From Varibaculum timonense_A (GTDB lineage Bacteria > Actinomycetota > Actinomycetes > Actinomycetales > Actinomycetaceae): 25,542 nucleotides of DNA. Where the stretch lies: assembly GCF_027694345.1 (NCBI RefSeq), contig NZ_JAQEVU010000013.1, forward strand, positions 1-25,542. The letters run 5' to 3'. Both the position numbers and the translations under genes were made by a program. Every line of letters starts with the position of its first letter. Position 1 is the stretch's first letter. Below are positions 1-9,200 of this stretch, in pieces. The notes beneath the pieces are model-generated. The model worked only from the letters and a program-made list of their open reading frames with translations, had not been told where the DNA came from and made no database searches.

Positions 1-95
1 AAAGACGCTCACACTCACTCTCAAAAAAAATAGTTCCACAAGAACACCCCCCCCAAACAAACAACACAAAACAAAAGGGGGAGGAAAATAAAGAC
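1..95 (+). other. rRNA operon spacer (23S-5S)
   Basis: Non-coding A/C-rich sequence directly upstream of the 5S gene, read as the 23S-5S spacer; the 23S gene itself would lie outside the window. A run of eight C (47-54) can pair with GGGGG (77-81) to form a weak processing-type stem. No ORF with a ribosome binding site is present. Confidence 0.5.
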
Positions 96-213
96 TTGTG
101 GTGGTCATAGCGCCTAGGACACGCCCAGCCCCATCCCGAACCTGGAAGCTAAGCTAGGCAACGCTGATGGTACTACGCACCAACGAGCGCGGGAGAGTAA
201 GAAACCACCACAA
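96..213 (+). rRNA. rrf: 5S ribosomal RNA
   Basis: About 118 nt with the 5S layout. The terminal stem pairs TTGTGGTGG (96-104) with CCACCACAA (205-213). The conserved loop segments CCCATCCCGAACC, GGAAGCTAAGC and GATGGTACT follow in the right order, with GGGAGAGTA near the 3' end. It is the last gene of an rRNA operon and is followed at once by a strong hairpin. Ends are set by the terminal helix and could be off by one to three bases. Confidence 0.93.
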
Positions 214-224
214 CCCCATTAAAC

Positions 225-259
225 AGGAGACCAAACCCCCCTAAAGGGTTTGGTCTCCT
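225..259 (+). terminator. rRNA operon terminator hairpin
   Basis: A perfect 14-bp inverted repeat (225-238 with 246-259) encloses a 7-nt loop and starts 11 nt after the 5S gene. The downstream T-run is poor (TCACATATAC), so release may rely on the long GC-rich stem or on Rho. The position makes it the natural end of the rrn transcript. Confidence 0.85.
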
Positions 260-369
260 CACATATACACACCAAAAAACAACCCCCATCCAGACAACAA
301 ACCGAAACAACCAACCCAAACACCCCACACCACCAAATATGTGTCTTTTGCCGGGCGTGTCGGGGTGGT
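260..369. other. Non-coding, C/A-rich on + strand
   Basis: A strongly strand-biased stretch (mostly A and C on the plus strand) between the rrn terminator and the pseudogene remnant. An open frame exists on the minus strand but has no SD and a low-complexity translation. I see no gene here. Confidence 0.4.
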
Positions 370-688
370 TTAGTGACCTGCCCAGCCTTTGCGGATGCGT
401 AGGGATCCGTCTTGGTATTTAGGGTCGTGGTCGATGGCGTTATCCCATGAAGCATCCCAGGTTATGTTCCTAAGTTTTTGATTTTTTGAGAGAATTGAAG
501 CATCTGAAACGTCCCAGGTTTTGTCCCGCTCCTTATGTGGGTGCTAGTTGTCTAGCATGGGTTCGATTGTAACGAGCTATCAACACCTGAGGGTCGGAAT
601 AGTTCCGGTACTCATCCAGGGATGTATTATCCCGCCAGGAAACCCAATAAATATAACGAAACCCAACATTGGTGAAATTTTTCAGGAT
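370..688 (-). pseudogene. Decayed gene remnant, family not recognised
   Basis: Two overlapping minus-strand frames translate into protein-like sequence that no intact ORF joins. The upstream part (about 688-575) reads ...GFRYIYWVSWRDN then TSLDEYRNYSDPQVLIARYN. It must then shift frame to ...TIEPMLDN, meet a TAG at 544-546, and continue HPHKERDKTWDVSDASI to a C-terminus ending LRIRKGWAGH and TAA at 370-372. Tryptophan and aspartate are frequent and TWD(V/A)S occurs twice. At least one frameshift and one nonsense codon are needed, and no start with SD is visible at the 5' side. I do not recognise the family. The region 689-826 upstream holds no gene that I can see. Confidence 0.5.
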
Positions 689-826
689 TCACGCTAAATC
701 AGCTCAGAGAAATGGGTTTCAGCGCGGCTTTACCGTAAAACCGTCTAAACCAATCAAGGTCTCTAAATAATCGCAGCAAGATTAAGCTAGTTATCCTCGC
801 CGCCGTCCTAAAACCTTGAAGATATA

Positions 827-2632
827 TTAACCGCGTTTACGCGGTCCTTCGTCCTTGCGAATACGTAAACGACGGCCGGCAATCCGGGCATTACTAATTT
901 TACGTAGCGCCGCCGCAGACAAAGGACGCTCAAACTCGACCAAAGAGAAACTGGGCAAAATATCAATATGCCCCACATCTTTACCCGCCAAACCACTCTC
1001 GCCAGTAATCGCTCCCACAATCGAACCCGGTTTCACCCGGTCTCGGCGACCAACCTCAATCCGGTAACGACAACCACTACCAGCCTTAAAATGAGGACGC
1101 GACTTCCCCTTACCAGAAACCGGTTTCTTCGAGCCTTTTCTAGCGGAATCGCCCCCTCGACCTTCCTCAAAACAGGCGGAAACAAAGCGCCCTAGTTCAT
1201 CAACCTTTTCTTCGTAGCGAACCTTAAAACCAAGATGCTGTTTTTCTGGGCCGGTATCTCCACAAGCCAAAGCCAATAAACCAGCGGCCACATCTCCAAT
1301 ATCAAGCCCGGTAGAGGTCATTAAATCCTGGATAGCGTCAAAATAAACATCCATTTCCCCCTTATTTAGACGCGGGGTGACCTGGGAAATAAGGCGTTCA
1401 GCGCGCGAGAGGCGTACTTGGGTAGGGGAAGGAATGAAAACCTCCCTCATTTTTTGCCCAGTCAAATCCTCAATTAAAGCTAGGCGACGCTTTTCCCGCG
1501 GAGTAAAGAAAGTAAGGGAAGTGCCCTCCCGCCCGGCGCGCCCCGTACGTCCAATCCGGTGCACATAGGCTTCTGCCTCCCGCGGGACATCATAATTAAC
1601 CACCAGTCCGATACGATCAACATCTAGACCACGAGCAGCCACATCGGTAGCAACCAGCACATCTAAATCGCCCCGTCGTAAACGCTCAACAATGTTTTCC
1701 CGCTCCTTTTGCGGAACGTCCCCACTAATCGCGGCAGCTAGAAAACCAGCCTTCAACAGTTCTGCGCCCACCTGTTCGGCATCTATGCGGGTACGCACAA
1801 ACACGATAGTGGCATCAGATTCGCTGAGAGCCAAGACCCTGCCTAAAGCCTCAGACTTAAACTTAAAGGGCACCACTGCATAAGTCTGATCAACTGTATC
1901 CACAGTAGAGGATTGGGGGGCAATCGCAATCTCTACCGGATCTGTTAAATGACGCTGCGCAATCCGTTTAATCGCGGGCGGCATCGTTGCCGAAAATAGT
2001 GCCCTGACCGCCTCACGGTTAGCGCTGGTAGCAATAGTATCAACGTCCTCGGCAAAGCCCATCCGTAGCATTTCATCTGCTTCATCTAAAACAAAAAACC
2101 TAAGCGCAGACAAATCGAGCTCGCCGCGTTCCATTAAATCCATGACCCGTCCCGGCGTGCCCACCACGATTTGGGCTCCTTCGCGCAACGCCGCAATCTG
2201 CGGAGTATAGGAAGCGCCGCCATAGACGGCGACTACCCCCAGGTTCATGCCCTTCGCAAAATCGGTAATCGCATTGGCAGACTGGGCAGCCAATTCCCGG
2301 GTAGGAGCCAAAATTAAGGCTTGAACCAGTGGCTTCTTTGCCTTGCAAGTAGCTAAAATAGGCAGACCAAAGGCGGCTGTCTTCCCGGTTCCGGTTTGAG
2401 CAATCCCCACCACGTCCCTACCGGAGAGCAGAGGAGGAATAGCTTTTTGTTGAATCGGAGTAGGGTGGGCGAAACCCAAGCTCTCCAAAGTTTTCAAAAT
2501 AGTTTTTGGCAAATCTAAGCTGGCGAAAAAAGCTTCCTGAGCGATTGACTCATCCTTGCTGGCAATGCCTTCAGTTTCGGTGGATAAAGAATCGGCGGTG
2601 TCCTCGGTGGGGTGACCCTTAAAATCAGTCAT
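827..2632 (-). CDS. deaD: DEAD-box ATP-dependent RNA helicase
   Basis: A 601-aa DeaD/CsdA-type RNA helicase that unwinds RNA duplexes in ribosome assembly, mRNA turnover and cold response (family knowledge). Motifs appear in order: Q-motif region (about 35-70, TPIQQKAIPPLL), motif I AQTGTGKT (78-85), Ia PTREL, Ib TPGR (159-162), II DEAD (183-186), III SAT (214-216), V TDVAARGLDVD, and VI HRIGRTGRAG. A basic linker rich in K, R and G leads to a C-terminal DbpA-type RNA-binding domain (RYRIEVGRRD ... RIAGRRLRIRK). The frame is open upstream to 2842, but the extra 70 residues do not resemble the family, so I take ATG at 2632 (weak SD ACAGG). The gene is divergent from aspS. Confidence 0.93.
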   Translation of the reverse strand: MTDFKGHPTEDTADSLSTETEGIASKDESIAQEAFFASLDLPKTILKTLESLGFAHPTPIQQKAIPPLLSGRDVVGIAQTGTGKTAAFGLPILATCKAKKPLVQALILAPTRELAAQSANAITDFAKGMNLGVVAVYGGASYTPQIAALREGAQIVVGTPGRVMDLMERGELDLSALRFFVLDEADEMLRMGFAEDVDTIATSANREAVRALFSATMPPAIKRIAQRHLTDPVEIAIAPQSSTVDTVDQTYAVVPFKFKSEALGRVLALSESDATIVFVRTRIDAEQVGAELLKAGFLAAAISGDVPQKERENIVERLRRGDLDVLVATDVAARGLDVDRIGLVVNYDVPREAEAYVHRIGRTGRAGREGTSLTFFTPREKRRLALIEDLTGQKMREVFIPSPTQVRLSRAERLISQVTPRLNKGEMDVYFDAIQDLMTSTGLDIGDVAAGLLALACGDTGPEKQHLGFKVRYEEKVDELGRFVSACFEEGRGGDSARKGSKKPVSGKGKSRPHFKAGSGCRYRIEVGRRDRVKPGSIVGAITGESGLAGKDVGHIDILPSFSLVEFERPLSAAALRKISNARIAGRRLRIRKDEGPRKRG

Positions 2633-2844
2633 ATATAACCTGTCTATAGTAATAATCTCGCTCTCAACGTTACCGGAGAGAGTAGGTAAGCAGAAAGCCC
2701 TGGTCAGTGAATCGCAACACCTCGACAAATATGCAGGAAATGAAATCTGGAAGAGCCGGTCTAGCGCGGTAGACTTGAGAGCAGTGAAAGTTACCTGCTG
2801 GGTTTTCTTAAAAGAACAGTGGGACAGTAAAGAAAGGAACAAAT

Positions 2845-4626
2845 GTGCTCAGAACGCATGATGCGGGAACTCTAAACCGTGAACACGTGGGACAAACTGT
2901 TGAACTAGCGGGGTGGTTAGATCGCCGCCGTGACCATGGGGGAGTCTGCTTCATTGATTTGCGGGATGCTTCCGGTCTGGCTCAGGTGGTTATCCATGAC
3001 GAGGAAGTAGCCCACGAACTGCGTAATGAATACGTTTTGCGGATAGTAGGCAAGGTTCATATCCGTCCCGAGGGAAATGAAAACCCGGATTTACCTACCG
3101 GTGAAATCGAAGTTTACGCTGATGAAGTCGAGGTATTAAACCCGGCAGCGGCGTTACCTTTCCAAGTTTCGGTACATGCCGAAGATTCCGGGAAAGTGGG
3201 CGAAGATGCCCGTTTGAAATACCGTTACCTAGATTTACGTCGCTGCGATATGCAGCGGCGTATCCGCTTGCGTTCAAAAGTGTCGAAAGTTACTCGGGAC
3301 GTGCTAGATTCCTTAGGTTTCGTAGAAATCGAAACCCCCACCTTGACTCGCTCTACTCCCGAGGGCGCGCGTGACTTCCTAGTTCCTGCCCGCTTAAACC
3401 CGGGCTCTTGGTATGCGTTGCCGCAGTCTCCCCAGCTTTTCAAACAGCTGTTGATGGTTGCCGGAATGGAACGTTACTATCAGATTGCCCGCTGCTATCG
3501 AGACGAGGACTTTAGAGCTGATCGTCAGCCTGAGTTTACCCAGCTGGACGTGGAAATGAGCTTCGTGCGTCAAGAGGACGTAATCGAAGTGGCCGAACAG
3601 GTATTAAAAGCGGTGTTTGCGCTAATAGATGTGCAGATTGAAACCCCGATTCCCCATATGACCTATGCCGATGCGATAGCCCGTTTTGGTACGGATAAAC
3701 CGGATTTGCGTTTCGGCCTAGAACTGACTGACTTAACTGAATACTTCCAGGACACTCCCTTCAAAGTCTTTGCCAGCGCCGAATATGTGGGGGCAGTGGT
3801 TATGCCCGGTGGGGCTGCGCAACCACGGCGTACTTTCGACAAATGGCAAGACTGGGCGCGTTCGCGCGGAGGCAAAGGTCTTGCCTATGTAAAAGTTGAA
3901 ACCGATGGAACCTTATCGGGGCCGGTAGCAAAAAACCTCACCGATGCTGAACGAGACGGGCTGCGGGAAGCTACGGGAGCTAACCCGGGGGACTGTATTT
4001 TCTTCGCTGCTGGTAAAACCGATGAAGCGCGCGCCCTACTTGGGGCAGCACGTCTAGAAATCGGAAGTCGCTGCGATTTGCTAGATCCGAATGAGTGGAA
4101 GTTCGTGTGGGTGGTTGATGCGCCCCTATTTAAACCCTCCGCAGCTGCTAAAGCTGAAGGGGACGTGGCTTTAGGGGCATCGGCTTGGACGGCGGTGCAT
4201 CACGCCTTTACTTCCCCTAAACCGGAGTGGCTAGACCATTTCGAGGACGACCCGGGGAGCGCCCTTGCCTATGCTTACGATATTGTGCTTAACGGTAATG
4301 AAATCGGTGGTGGTTCTATCCGTATTCACCGCCGTGACGTGCAAGAACGTATCTTTAAGGTGATGGGATTGTCCAGCGAACAGGCGCAAGAAAAGTTTGG
4401 TTTCTTACTGAACGCTTTCAAATATGGCGCACCTCCCCACGGGGGGATTGCATTCGGATGGGATCGCATCGTGGCTCTAATGACTCACGCAGATTCAATT
4501 CGTGACGTAATCGCCTTCCCCAAGTCTGGTGGTGGCTATGACCCGCTAACCGATGCTCCGGCACCAATCACAGATGAACAGCGCAAAGAGGCTGGGGTTG
4601 ATTACGAGCCCGAGGACGATGAATAA
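2845..4626 (+). CDS. aspS: Aspartyl-tRNA synthetase (likely Asp/Asn type)
   Basis: A 593-aa class II synthetase that charges tRNA with aspartate. The N-terminal OB-fold anticodon domain (about 1-110) contains GWLDRRRDHGGVCFIDLRD. The catalytic domain has motif 2 (FRADRQPEFTQLDVE) and motif 3 (GGIAFGWDRIVAL), with the bacterial GAD insertion between them. The start is GTG at 2845 with SD AAAGGA at 2833-2838; an ATG overlapping at 2843 is in another frame. His31 (in RRRDHG) and a Gly in RPEGN sit where non-discriminating AspRS has His and Gly, while E. coli has Leu and Lys. The enzyme probably also makes Asp-tRNA(Asn) for GatCAB. The transcript ends at the hairpin 32 nt downstream. Confidence 0.96.
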   Translation: MLRTHDAGTLNREHVGQTVELAGWLDRRRDHGGVCFIDLRDASGLAQVVIHDEEVAHELRNEYVLRIVGKVHIRPEGNENPDLPTGEIEVYADEVEVLNPAAALPFQVSVHAEDSGKVGEDARLKYRYLDLRRCDMQRRIRLRSKVSKVTRDVLDSLGFVEIETPTLTRSTPEGARDFLVPARLNPGSWYALPQSPQLFKQLLMVAGMERYYQIARCYRDEDFRADRQPEFTQLDVEMSFVRQEDVIEVAEQVLKAVFALIDVQIETPIPHMTYADAIARFGTDKPDLRFGLELTDLTEYFQDTPFKVFASAEYVGAVVMPGGAAQPRRTFDKWQDWARSRGGKGLAYVKVETDGTLSGPVAKNLTDAERDGLREATGANPGDCIFFAAGKTDEARALLGAARLEIGSRCDLLDPNEWKFVWVVDAPLFKPSAAAKAEGDVALGASAWTAVHHAFTSPKPEWLDHFEDDPGSALAYAYDIVLNGNEIGGGSIRIHRRDVQERIFKVMGLSSEQAQEKFGFLLNAFKYGAPPHGGIAFGWDRIVALMTHADSIRDVIAFPKSGGGYDPLTDAPAPITDEQRKEAGVDYEPEDDE

Positions 4627-4657
4627 TCACCTAACCATAAAGTAGGGGCTTAAAATG

Positions 4658-4703
4658 TTTTGCCCGCTGGGTTTGCACAGAGTAAGCAAACCCAGCGGGC
4701 AAA
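4658..4703. terminator. Bidirectional intrinsic terminator
   Basis: A perfect 19-bp inverted repeat (4658-4676 and 4685-4703) with an 8-nt loop. T-rich arms and an A-run lie on both outer sides, so it works for aspS (+) and for the proC/yciI-like transcript (-) converging on it. Confidence 0.93.
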
Positions 4704-4747
4704 AATATATAGGTAAGAAAACTATTTGGCTTCGGCCCCAAAACGGG

Positions 4748-5074
4748 TTATTCGTCAGCGAAAGTTCCGATTACTGGCTGCCATTCTCGCACCGTAATAC
4801 TCTTAACTATGCCAGCTTGAATATAGGGGTCATCATGTAAAACCTCTTTAGCCTCTTCCGGGGTGCGTGCCAACATAATTGTCATTGAACCCTTATCCGG
4901 TAAATCAGCAGTTCTACCGGTAGAAAGCACAGTTCCTAAAGCGTTCAAATGACGCATAAATGCGCGGTGCTGCGGGCGGGTTTGGCATTTTAACGAAAGC
5001 TTTTCTGAATCGTAGTGGTAATCAACAATATAAACACTCATTGCGAGATTATCCTCATGCTCGGGGGTAGCCAT
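4748..5074 (-). CDS. YciI-like (DGPF/EthD-type) family protein
   Basis: 108 aa, a single YCII-related ferredoxin-like domain: MSVYIVDYHYD at the start of the fold, PQHRAFMRHLNALG, then a hydrophobic strand (SMTIMLARTPEEA) and the C-terminal DDPYIQAGIVKSITVREWQPV, typical of YciI (DPY...GL...). YciI proteins are small cytosolic dimers of poorly defined enzymatic role; a conserved His/Asp pair is proposed as the active site. ATG at 5074 has a strong SD (GGGAGG, 6 nt spacing). An internal ATG at residue 12 would give a more usual length but lacks as good an SD. It lies 88 nt downstream of proC on the same strand and is probably co-transcribed, ending at the shared terminator. Confidence 0.82.
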   Translation of the reverse strand: MATPEHEDNLAMSVYIVDYHYDSEKLSLKCQTRPQHRAFMRHLNALGTVLSTGRTADLPDKGSMTIMLARTPEEAKEVLHDDPYIQAGIVKSITVREWQPVIGTFADE

Positions 5075-5162
5075 CTTTCCCTCCCGTTATCTGTTGGTAG
5101 CTGAGACTGGCTCACGTTTACAGTTCTGCTCCTCATTCTACCTTAGTAAAGTCACGGTGGCA

Positions 5163-5978
5163 CTAGCTGCCCGATAAGTCTTTATCGCGTTTAACAGCGG
5201 CAAACACCGCCGAGCGAGCTGCCGGAGAAAAACCCGCATCTTCCATCGCTAACAGTCCCGCCACCGTAGTTCCCCCCGGAGAACAGACCTGATCTATCAA
5301 ACCTTGAGGATTTAACCCCGGAGACAGATTCCCAAGGACATTCAACGCCGAACCCGCTACTGCCTGCGCAACTATCCGGGTTGCTTCCTCTTTCTTAAGC
5401 CCCTCAGCGACCCCCGCCTGAGCGAGAGAATCAATAAACCGGTACACCCAAGCAGGGGAACAGCCAGCGAGAGCCGAAAAAATCGCAAAGTGTTCTTCTG
5501 CTACCAGCGCGGTTTTCCCAATAGATTCAAACATGGCGCGTACCTCACTCAAGGCTTGCGCGCTCACGTACTGGTTGGCAGCAATCCCCGACATAGATTG
5601 TCCAATCTGGGCATTAACATTAGGCATCACCCGCACAAGTGGGGTTTTTCCCGGCAGATGTTCTTCAATCTTGGCTATTGGGGTTCCGGCCGCTATCGAA
5701 ATCACCACCGGTTTATGGACTAAAGAATCAGCCAAATCAGCTAGCAGTGGAGCAATCCCATAAGGTTTTACCCCCAGTAATAGGTATTCCGCTTCTTGCG
5801 CAACCCTATGGGCATTAGGAGCTACCGGCAAGGAAAACTCTGCTTCAAGGGAACGCAATCGCTCGCGGCTGCGGTTAAAAGCCAAAATCTCGCCAGCAGG
5901 AAGTTGCCCTGAAGAAAGAAGACCGCGAATAATCGCACCCCCCATGGAACCAACCCCAATAACCCCTAACTTGACCAT
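5163..5978 (-). CDS. proC: Pyrroline-5-carboxylate reductase
   Basis: 271 aa. It catalyses the last step of proline synthesis: NAD(P)H-dependent reduction of pyrroline-5-carboxylate to L-proline, in the cytosol. The N-terminal Rossmann motif is GVIGVGSMGGAI (about 5-16). The P5CR signature region is present near the centre (RVMPNVNAQIGQ) and in the C-terminal dimerisation domain (LIDQVCSPGGTTVAGL). Length matches the family. The start ATG at 5978 follows GGAGGA with 3-4 nt spacing. It is divergent from the T-box/ileS unit and upstream of the YciI-like gene. Confidence 0.95.
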   Translation of the reverse strand: MVKLGVIGVGSMGGAIIRGLLSSGQLPAGEILAFNRSRERLRSLEAEFSLPVAPNAHRVAQEAEYLLLGVKPYGIAPLLADLADSLVHKPVVISIAAGTPIAKIEEHLPGKTPLVRVMPNVNAQIGQSMSGIAANQYVSAQALSEVRAMFESIGKTALVAEEHFAIFSALAGCSPAWVYRFIDSLAQAGVAEGLKKEEATRIVAQAVAGSALNVLGNLSPGLNPQGLIDQVCSPGGTTVAGLLAMEDAGFSPAARSAVFAAVKRDKDLSGS

Positions 5979-6069
5979 CCGTCCTCCAAAAAGTGAGATT
6001 TATTAACTGCTTAGAGTCTATCGCGGACAAAATTTAATGAGAACGCCAAACCAGATATGCTGTATATAA

Positions 6070-6235
6070 AGGCATTGAATCGGCAATCACCGAGGAGCCG
6101 CTGGAAGAACCCCCACCTATGGGACAGTAGAACCAGACGGGTAAGCCCGTAACAGCAGTTAATGAGGCCCACATTTTTGGGTAAAGCGGGGTGGTACCGC
6201 GAGGCTGAAAAGCCTTCGTCCCGGCACTGACAATA
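6070..6235 (+). promoter_or_regulatory. T-box leader (ileS), ultrashort Stem I
   Basis: An RNA leader that senses uncharged tRNA(Ile). The T-box core AAGCGGGGTGGTACCGCG lies at 6184-6201 and includes the TGGT (6192-6195) that pairs with the tRNA acceptor end. Upstream, TCGG (6080-6083) and CCGA (6090-6093) form a short hairpin whose 6-nt loop CAATCA presents the specifier ATC (6086-6088), an Ile codon. Downstream are AGGCTGAAAAGCCT (6202-6215) and TCGTCCCGGC. No terminator with a T-run follows before the ileS SD (AGGTGAGG, 6248-6255). As in known actinobacterial ileS T-boxes, control is therefore probably at translation initiation (inference). Confidence 0.92.
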
Positions 6236-6261
6236 ACGACTCTAAACAGGTGAGGTTAAAC

Positions 6262-9200
6262 GTGGGCTACTATCCTCGGCACAAAGATGGCGACGTCCCC
6301 GCCAATCCGTCCTTCCCCCAAATGGAACAAGAAACCCTGGGACATTGGGAAAAGACAGACACTTTCCGCAAGTCAGTTAAGCAAAGGGAAGCAGGTGAAG
6401 CCGGCTCTAACGAATTCGTATTCTATGACGGCCCGCCATTTGCAAACGGATTACCCCACTACGGGCATCTCCTAACCGGTTACGTAAAAGACGTGGTAGG
6501 GCGCTATCAGACGATGCAAGGGCGACGGGTAGAGCGTCGCTTTGGTTGGGACACCCACGGATTGCCTGCCGAACTGGAAGCAGAACGCATCCTGGGTATT
6601 GACGACAAATCCCAGATTGAAGGCCCAGATGGTGTAGGAATCGCACGCTTCAACCAAGAATGCCGCGACTCGGTGCTGCGCTACACCAAAGAATGGGAAG
6701 AATACGTAACCCGCCAGGCACGTTGGGTAGATTTCGAAAATGACTATAAAACCCTCGACCCCTCCTATATGGAATCGGTAATTTGGGCATTCAAAACCCT
6801 CTATGACAAAGGACTAGCCTACGAGGGATACCGGGTTCTCCCTTACTGCTGGAATGATCAAACCCCCCTGTCAAACCACGAACTGAAAATGGATGACGAT
6901 GTCTATCAAGACCGTCAAGACAACACCGTTACGGTGGGGTTACGTCTAGAAAGCGGGGAACTCGCATTAATCTGGACAACCACTCCGTGGACTTTGCCCT
7001 CCAACCTGGCAATCGCGGTCGGCCCAGATATTGAATACCAAGTAGTACAAGTAGAAGCAGACGTTGAATCTCCTTTGGCGGGACAAAAAGTAGTAATCGC
7101 CGCCGCACTAGCCGCAAACTATGCTAAAGAACTAGGGGAAAACCCGAAAGTTCTGCAAACCCTGAAAGGCTCAGAACTGGTAGGACGAGCCTATACCCCA
7201 ATCTTTGACTATTTCGCCAACTGCGACGCAGATACACCCGGACCTCAAGCCTTCCACATTATTGGGGCAGACTTTGTATCTACCGAGGACGGAACCGGGC
7301 TAGTACATATCGCTCCCGCATTCGGCGAGGACGATATGAACGTATGTGTCGAAGCCGGAATTAAAGCGGTAGTCCCGGTAGATGAAGCCGGTCTGCTCAC
7401 CGAACAGGTACCAGACTATGCCGGAATGCAAGTTTTTGAAGCCAACAAACCCATAATTTTGGATTTGCGGCGCGCCCATGAAGAAGACTCCGGTCCGCTC
7501 GCACGTACCCCGAAAGAAAAACGGGCAGTACTGGTGCGCCAACAATCCTATAACCACTCTTACCCCCACTGTTGGCGTTGCCGCAAACCCCTAATCTACC
7601 GGGCAGTATCCTCCTGGTTCGTAAAAGTTAGCGCCTTCCGCGAGAGAATGGTACAGCTAAACCAAGAAATCGACTGGGTACCATCCCACATTAAAGATGG
7701 ACAGTTTGGTAAATGGCTAGAGGGAGCCCGGGACTGGTCGATTTCGCGTAACCGCTATTGGGGAAGCCCCATCCCGGTTTGGAAATCAGATGACCCCGCC
7801 TATCCTCGGGTAGATGTATATGGTTCATTTGAGCAACTAGAAAAAGATTTTGGGGTGGAAGTTAAAGATTTACATCGCCCCTTTATAGACACTCTGGTGC
7901 GCCCTAACCCAGATGATCCCACCGGTAAATCCATGATGCGGAGAATCCCCGACGTACTGGACTGCTGGTTCGATTCCGGATCTATGCCCTATGCCCAGGT
8001 GCATTATCCCTTCGAGAATCAAGACTGGTTTGAAAACCATTACCCCGGCGATTTCATTGTCGAATATATCGGGCAAACCCGCGGCTGGTTCTATGTGCTA
8101 CACGTTTTGGCCACCGCCCTGTTTGATCGACCCGCTTTCCGCTCCTGCGTATCCCACGGGATTGTGCTGGGGGATGACGGTCGTAAAATGAGTAAATCCC
8201 TGCGCAACTATCCCGATGTTAATGGGGTATTTGAACAATATGGTTCAGATGCGATGCGCTGGTTCTTAATGGCTTCCCCCGTGGTGCGCGGGGGGAATCT
8301 GGTCGTAAAAGAGGACGCGATTCGCGATACCGTGCGCCACGTGATTTTGCCCCTGTGGAATATCTACTATTTCTTCGCCCTATATGCCGGAACCTGCAAT
8401 AAAGGGGCAGGATATTTAGCTAAACCAATCGAGCTGAGCGATAAAGAACAGCTGAGCAAACTAAATGTGATGGATCGGTACCTGCTGGCACGCACCGGAC
8501 GGCTAGCTAACCAGGTACGCGCCCTATTAGATTCCTATGATTTAGCCGGAGCGTGCGAAGCCATCAGCGAGCATCTAGATATGATGACCAACTGGTATGT
8601 TCGTACCTCACGGGAACGGTTCTGGAATGAAGAGGACGCAGCTTACGACACCCTCTATACCAGCCTAGAAATGCTAATGCGAGTGATGGCTCCCTTGGCT
8701 CCACTGGTCAGTGAAGAAATCTGGCGGGGATTAACCGGGGGAGAGTCCGTACACCTATGCGACTGGCCCCAGATTCCGGAGACCGTTGATGCCCCCGAGC
8801 TAGTATCCGCAATGGACATGGTACGCAGCGCAGTGTCGGCTGCTCATTCTCTCCGAAAAACTCACGGACTGCGGGTACGGCAACCCCTGAAATCATTAAC
8901 AATCGTTGATGATTCCGCAGCCAAGCTAGCAGATTTCACTGACCTCATAGCTGGGGAAGTAAACGTCAAACAGGTGAAGTTACTAGCATCTAGCGAATCT
9001 GGTTTGCAGCTGCAACGGCAACTGAAACTCAACCCGAAAGCATTCACCCCTCAAATCCGCAAAGCCACCTCTGAACTGTTCAAAGCGGGAAAGACCGGGC
9101 AATGGCAAGAAGTAGCTGACACGGTAGTTTTCCCCGAAGTGCTGGTAGACGGGCAAGCAGTTACCCTCAGCGGCGAACAATTCTCCCTGTCCACTTCGGT

